A DNA stretch of 46,625 bases from Pirellulaceae bacterium (GTDB lineage Bacteria > Planctomycetota > Planctomycetia > Pirellulales > Pirellulaceae). The position numbers and the translations under genes were made by a program. Shown piece after piece: positions 43,709 through 46,625 of this stretch (position 1 is its first letter; each line of letters starts with the position of its first letter). Where the stretch lies: the NCBI GenBank assembly GCA_028280445.1, contig JANQLU010000022.1, forward strand, positions 1 to 46,625. The letters are read 5' to 3'. The notes beneath the pieces were generated by a model. It did not search any database and was not told the DNA's origin. It was given only the letters and a program-made list of their open reading frames with translations.

Positions 43709-44785
43709 ATGGGCCAAAAACAAAAACGCACAGGTTTTACGCTTGTTGAGTTGTTGGTCGTGATCGCAATCATCGGGATTTTGATTGCTTTGTTGCTACC
43801 AGCAGTACAAGCGGTTCGGGCAGCCGCACGGCGTACGCAATGTTCGAGCCGACTACACAATCTCGGTATTGCGACACTGAATTATGAATCCAATTACAAA
43901 CGTATTCCCGATGGTATCTGGCTGTCGGAATATGATTCCAGCGCCTCCAGCACGCCGTACACTTTGCGTTACTATGGCAAAACGGTGTTCGCTGAATTGC
44001 TGCCATTTATGGAGCAGGCTAATTTGCATTTGAGCTGGAATTTTGGCGAAGGTGCTGATTTTGCCAAACAAAACAGCCTCGATCCTGACACTGGCACATT
44101 TACGCACAACGCTCCCAGCGCGGCACGAATTGTCTCGTTTTTCTGCCCCTCGGATTTCGATCTCGAAGATCCGGCGGAGTACGACTACGCTAATATCGGC
44201 TACCCACAAGGGTTTTTCGGCATTTCCAGTTACCTGGCAAATGGCGGAACGCATTCGACGTATTTTCGTGAAGCGGAAATGCAGGATGACGGTGCTTTCT
44301 ATATGACCGGACCTGGCTCGAAACCCGGTAGTTGGCAAACGAACCTGGTGGATAACAACAAAGCGGCAACGCTTGCGTCGTTCCGTGATGGTCAAGCATA
44401 TACTTACTTGTTCGGCGAGCGGTATCACATCGATTTGAACTTTGACATGTTGATGCACCAACAAGCGGGTGCTGCTCGATACCCGATTGCCAAGTATGGT
44501 GCTTGGGGTTGGTTTGGTGGCGGTAACGGGACAACGCACGTGATGGGCAGTACCGAAGTTCCACTGAATTACCGCGTTCCTGCCTCGGCTCCAACGTCCC
44601 CGATTGGAGCTGCGTTTGACGAAGTAGATCGTCGACTGTCCGCATTTGGCAGTGGACACGCATCAGGTGCCAATTTTGTATTGGCCGATGGCTCCGTTCA
44701 TTTTGTCAGCAACAACATTGATTTTGTGATTTACCAGGCGATGAGCACTCGTCAAAATTACGAAGTCGTCGATTTTGAATGGTAA
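43709..44785 (+). CDS. DUF1559 pseudopilin-like protein
   Basis: 358 residues, with GGAGG ten bases upstream. Type IV prepilin signal: [17 protein letters not shown], cleavage after Gly9 and Glu at +5, then AVQAVRAAARRTQCSSRLHNLGIA, the usual DUF1559 start. The C-terminal motif is GANFVLADGSVHFVS. Length is typical. Export by a type II/IV-pilus-like machine is expected; the machine is not in the window. A strong terminator follows 23 bases after the stop, and a lipoprotein gene starts just beyond it, the same pairing as at 36695-38213. Confidence 0.92.
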   Translation: MGQKQKRTGFTLVELLVVIAIIGILIALLLPAVQAVRAAARRTQCSSRLHNLGIATLNYESNYKRIPDGIWLSEYDSSASSTPYTLRYYGKTVFAELLPFMEQANLHLSWNFGEGADFAKQNSLDPDTGTFTHNAPSAARIVSFFCPSDFDLEDPAEYDYANIGYPQGFFGISSYLANGGTHSTYFREAEMQDDGAFYMTGPGSKPGSWQTNLVDNNKAATLASFRDGQAYTYLFGERYHIDLNFDMLMHQQAGAARYPIAKYGAWGWFGGGNGTTHVMGSTEVPLNYRVPASAPTSPIGAAFDEVDRRLSAFGSGHASGANFVLADGSVHFVSNNIDFVIYQAMSTRQNYEVVDFEW

Positions 44786-44808
44786 AAAATTGAATCCTTA
44801 AATAACAA

Positions 44809-44838
44809 GGGTGCCGTGTATTGCGGCACCCATTTTTT
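44809..44838 (+). terminator. intrinsic terminator after DUF1559 gene
   Basis: GGGTGCCG (44809-44816) and CGGCACCC (44824-44831) form a perfect 8-bp stem with a 7-base loop, followed by ATTTTTT. The next gene starts 14 bases beyond, so read-through here would set its level. Confidence 0.8.
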
Positions 44839-44852
44839 ATGTGAGTCCATTG

Positions 44853-45284
44853 ATGAATTTCATCGCAAAAGCGTTCGGTTGCCTGTTTCTGGTCGCGTTG
44901 TTTGTTGGCTGTGGAGGCACTGAATTGGCGCCAGTCACCGGTACGCTAAAAATCAACGGAGAGCCGGCCGGGCAGGTTGAAATTACTTATCATCCCGATC
45001 CGAATAGTGGTAATTCCGGCAAATTTTCACGCGCCGTTACCGACGAACAGGGACGATTTACGTTGGTGTACCAGGATGGGAATTACGAAAAAGGCGCCGC
45101 CGTTGGCACTTGTCTGGTGACGCTGCGTGATCTGGCGTCCGCCTACTCGTCTCGAGATGAAACTCCGATTCCTGCTCGTTTTCCGTCCAAATACACCGTC
45201 GCCGTCAATACGCCATTAAAAATGGAGGTGCAGTCAGATGTGGAAAACGAACATGATTTGGATGTCACGGTCGACGAACAATAG
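44853..45284 (+). CDS. lipoprotein with carboxypeptidase regulatory-like domain
   Basis: 143 residues from ATG 44853; an earlier in-frame start at 44811 lies inside the terminator and is rejected. Signal 1-20 ends LFVGCGG, with Cys20 as likely lipid site. The body is one beta-sandwich of the transthyretin-like/regulatory type: PVTGTLKINGEPAGQVEITYH, AVTDEQGRFTLVYQDG, KGAAVGTCLVTLRDL. A short C-terminal stretch, ENEHDLDVTVDE, follows. It is placed after a DUF1559 gene like the lipoprotein at 36695, but lacks EF-hands. Likely sits in the envelope facing the periplasm; function unknown. Confidence 0.75.
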   Translation: MNFIAKAFGCLFLVALFVGCGGTELAPVTGTLKINGEPAGQVEITYHPDPNSGNSGKFSRAVTDEQGRFTLVYQDGNYEKGAAVGTCLVTLRDLASAYSSRDETPIPARFPSKYTVAVNTPLKMEVQSDVENEHDLDVTVDEQ

Positions 45285-45300
45285 AATTCCTGAAAATTAT

Positions 45301-45470
45301 CTCGAATCTTACATACCTCGAATCTTACAACCACTCGCTGGCGCTTCGTGCTCGTATTGGTCGCAAATGATTTAGGTAGGACCGGTTCCCACTGGTCGTT
45401 TTGTCGGATCGGCCGGTAGGAACCGGCCCTACGTTTGTGCTCCCCTCGCTCACGCTTCGCGCTTGTGATT
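45301..45470. repeat. cluster of repeat fragments
   Basis: The direct repeat CTCGAATCTTACA occurs twice (45301-45313, 45318-45330). CACTCGCTGGCGCTTCGTGC follows at about 45332. Two family B units face each other (45376-45397 and 45411-45432). Then CCCTCGCTCACGCTTCG, a family C half, comes at about 45444. No gene is seen between 45285 and 45646. Confidence 0.65.
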
Positions 45471-45646
45471 TAACTGCGACTCTACCCAAAATCGCCTCAC
45501 GGTCTCGGAAAAACCGAAACTTCGCCGAAACGGCAAAGATTAATTGGATTAGTTGTCCACAAATGTTTGGGGAATTCGGTATCCAACAACTACCGTCTGT
45601 TTAATTCGGCACGATTGAAAGAAATGCCATATTCTAGGAGATAAAG

Positions 45647-46291
45647 ATGCGAAAGTTAGCTTATTTGGGTTGCGCGTTGGCAATCTGTATTTTTGCGACG
45701 GAATCATTCGCCCAGCGTGGCGGCGAAGGCGGTCGCGGTGGGGAAGGTCGCGGCGGTGAAGGCGGTCGTGGCAGCCGAGGACGATTTGAACGCGGTCCAC
45801 AAGATCGAGGGCGAGGTGCTTCGCCTTTGATGGCAGCGATAGATAAAAACAAAGACGGTGAAATCTCGAAAGATGAACTTGCTGCCGCTGTGAAAAGCTT
45901 GAAAGCACTCGACAAAAACCAAGATGGAAAATTGAGTCGTGATGAATTGCGACCACCTCGCGGCGGTCGTGAAGGCGGTCGAGGCGGATTCGACGTCAAC
46001 GCTATGATCGATCGCGTATTCCAATCTGACGAAAACGGCGACGGTAAATTGTCAAAAGACGAGGTGCCTGAGCGAATGTCGCGGATGTTCGAAGCGGCTG
46101 ACGGCGACGGAGACGGATACGTCACAAAAGCCGAAATGAAAAAAGCATTCGAATCGCGGATGAATCGCGGTCGTGGTGGTCGTGGCGGTGAAGGTCGCGG
46201 AGGCCGTGGTGGAGAAGGCGGTCGCCGTGGTGGTCGCCCACCTCGTGATGGCGGCGGTGGCGGAGATATAGGTGGTCGCGACGATGGCTAA
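45647..46291 (+). CDS. secreted Gly/Arg-rich EF-hand protein
   Basis: 214 residues, with AGGAG eight bases before the ATG. Signal peptide 1-22 ends ESFAQ. Residues 24-58 and 172-214 are RGG-type low-complexity tracts (GGRGGEGRGGEGG and similar). Between them are four EF-hand loops at 66-77, 89-100, 128-139 and 152-163 (e.g. DKNKDGEISKDE, DGDGDGYVTKAE), each with the Asp/Gly/Glu pattern of a good calcium site. This arrangement is common in planctomycete exported proteins. RGG tracts often bind nucleic acid or polyanions, but that is unproven here. A strong terminator follows, so it is probably monocistronic. Confidence 0.85.
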   Translation: MRKLAYLGCALAICIFATESFAQRGGEGGRGGEGRGGEGGRGSRGRFERGPQDRGRGASPLMAAIDKNKDGEISKDELAAAVKSLKALDKNQDGKLSRDELRPPRGGREGGRGGFDVNAMIDRVFQSDENGDGKLSKDEVPERMSRMFEAADGDGDGYVTKAEMKKAFESRMNRGRGGRGGEGRGGRGGEGGRRGGRPPRDGGGGGDIGGRDDG

Positions 46292-46326
46292 CGCCAACCC
46301 AGCGAAGGGTAAATGAAATACAAAAA

Positions 46327-46368
46327 CGGCTGATCGAATGCGATCAGCCGTTTTTTTTTTTTTTTTTT
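46327..46368 (+). terminator. strong intrinsic terminator
   Basis: CGGCTGATCG (46327-46336) and CGATCAGCCG (46341-46350) pair perfectly across AATG, then 18 T residues follow. It ends the EF-hand gene transcript. Confidence 0.9.
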
Positions 46369-46404
46369 GTTTTGTTTGGGATTGGTCGGGAGGTTGGGAT
46401 TGGT

Positions 46405-46430
46405 CGGGAGGGCGAGGCTTCTGCCGAGCC
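46405..46430. repeat. single arm of repeat family E
   Basis: Matches the left arm of the hairpin at 7003-7070, with core GCGAGGCTTCTGCCGAGCC. No second arm follows; a family A copy begins ten bases on. A shorter related GGTCGGGAGG unit precedes it. Confidence 0.55.
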
Positions 46431-46439
46431 AGATCCCTT

Positions 46440-46490
46440 GAGCGGCAAGGCGCTAGCCGCCGGTACATTAGCGCTCCGAACCGGCGGCTA
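46440..46490. repeat. truncated hairpin repeat family A
   Basis: The left arm (GAGCGGCAAGGCGCTAGCCG) and the loop (TACATTAGCGCTCCGA) are intact. The right arm stops at ACCGGCGGCTAG, where other copies continue CGCCTTGCCGCTCA. The break coincides with the start of unrelated sequence. Confidence 0.7.
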
Positions 46491-46625
46491 GTGTCACGAA
46501 CGTTAAATACTGTCCCACCAGGAGGAGATTCTTCCTTTCTTACCTATTTTGTCGTGACAAAAAAGCTCTTCCCCTGTCTGGTGTTTGTTTTCTCACGACA
46601 TCCCCAGAAAAAGGAAGAGCGATGA
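46491..46625 (+). mobile_element. probable left end of an insertion sequence
   Basis: Foreign-looking sequence begins exactly where the family A repeat is broken, after CTAG. TGTCACGA (46492-46499) is repeated inverted as TCGTGACA (46552-46559), and TCACGACA (46593-46600) carries the same core. AAGGAAGAG followed by ATG at 46622 suggests a gene start cut by the window edge, presumably a transposase. Only 135 bases are visible, so the family cannot be named. Confidence 0.4.

Noticed and set aside
43853..44659. 268-codon minus-strand frame opposite the second DUF1559 gene
   Set aside because: Fully antisense to a clear DUF1559 gene, with no ribosome binding site and no domain.

Overview
The window looks like chromosome of a planctomycete, most likely a Pirellulaceae-type marine lineage. 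The grounds are two DUF1559 pseudopilin-like proteins, an ECF-type sigma factor directly upstream of a Ser/Thr kinase with a TPR tail, a membrane-anchored multiheme cytochrome, EF-hand secreted proteins, moderate GC, and many short hairpin repeats between genes. This assignment is inference from gene content; no rRNA or tRNA gene is present to confirm it.

Layout. 1-1.9 kb: end of an unknown gene, a terminator, a small secreted protein, and a TPR-pta pair. 2-6.9 kb: an octaheme cytochrome c, a secreted HEAT-like/beta-propeller protein and an M48 protease. 7-10.6 kb: a GT-C membrane glycosyltransferase divergent from a GT2 glycosyltransferase and a rhodanese lipoprotein. 10.8-15.8 kb: a two-gene RND efflux system (adaptor and pump). 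16-20.7 kb: an SLC12-type cation-chloride transporter, a CBS-domain protein behind a strong sigma-54-type promoter, a DUF4404 protein, a c-prime-like cytochrome, and a STAS protein whose ribosome binding site lies in a hairpin. 20.7-23.7 kb: an M28 peptidase and a Kelch protein.

24-31.1 kb is the clearest functional unit: hemH, divergent from a tightly overlapped hemA-hemC-hemD-hemB-hemQ-hemE operon. Together these cover most of the route from glutamyl-tRNA to heme. HemQ points to the coproporphyrin-dependent branch, with HemH acting as coproporphyrin ferrochelatase. HemL and the coproporphyrinogen oxidase are not in the window. 31.4-34.8 kb is a nucleoside salvage group: pyrimidine-nucleoside phosphorylase, cytidine deaminase and a convergent NupC-type transporter, separated by a perfect 33-bp inverted repeat.

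34.8-46.3 kb holds a multi-TM protein, a DUF1559/EF-hand lipoprotein pair, YacG with a coupled small membrane ORF, a large Ser/Thr kinase and its ECF-like sigma factor, a ~330-bp inverted-repeat element, a second DUF1559/lipoprotein pair, and a Gly/Arg-rich EF-hand protein. The right edge has a hairpin repeat broken off by foreign-looking sequence that ends in a ribosome binding site and ATG, probably the start of an insertion sequence.

No phage, CRISPR, toxin-antitoxin or obvious defence system is visible. The most unusual material is regulatory and repetitive: at least five hairpin repeat families placed 3' of genes, two sigma-54-like promoter cores within 1 kb, an SD-sequestering hairpin, and a palindrome in the hemH-hemA divergent region.
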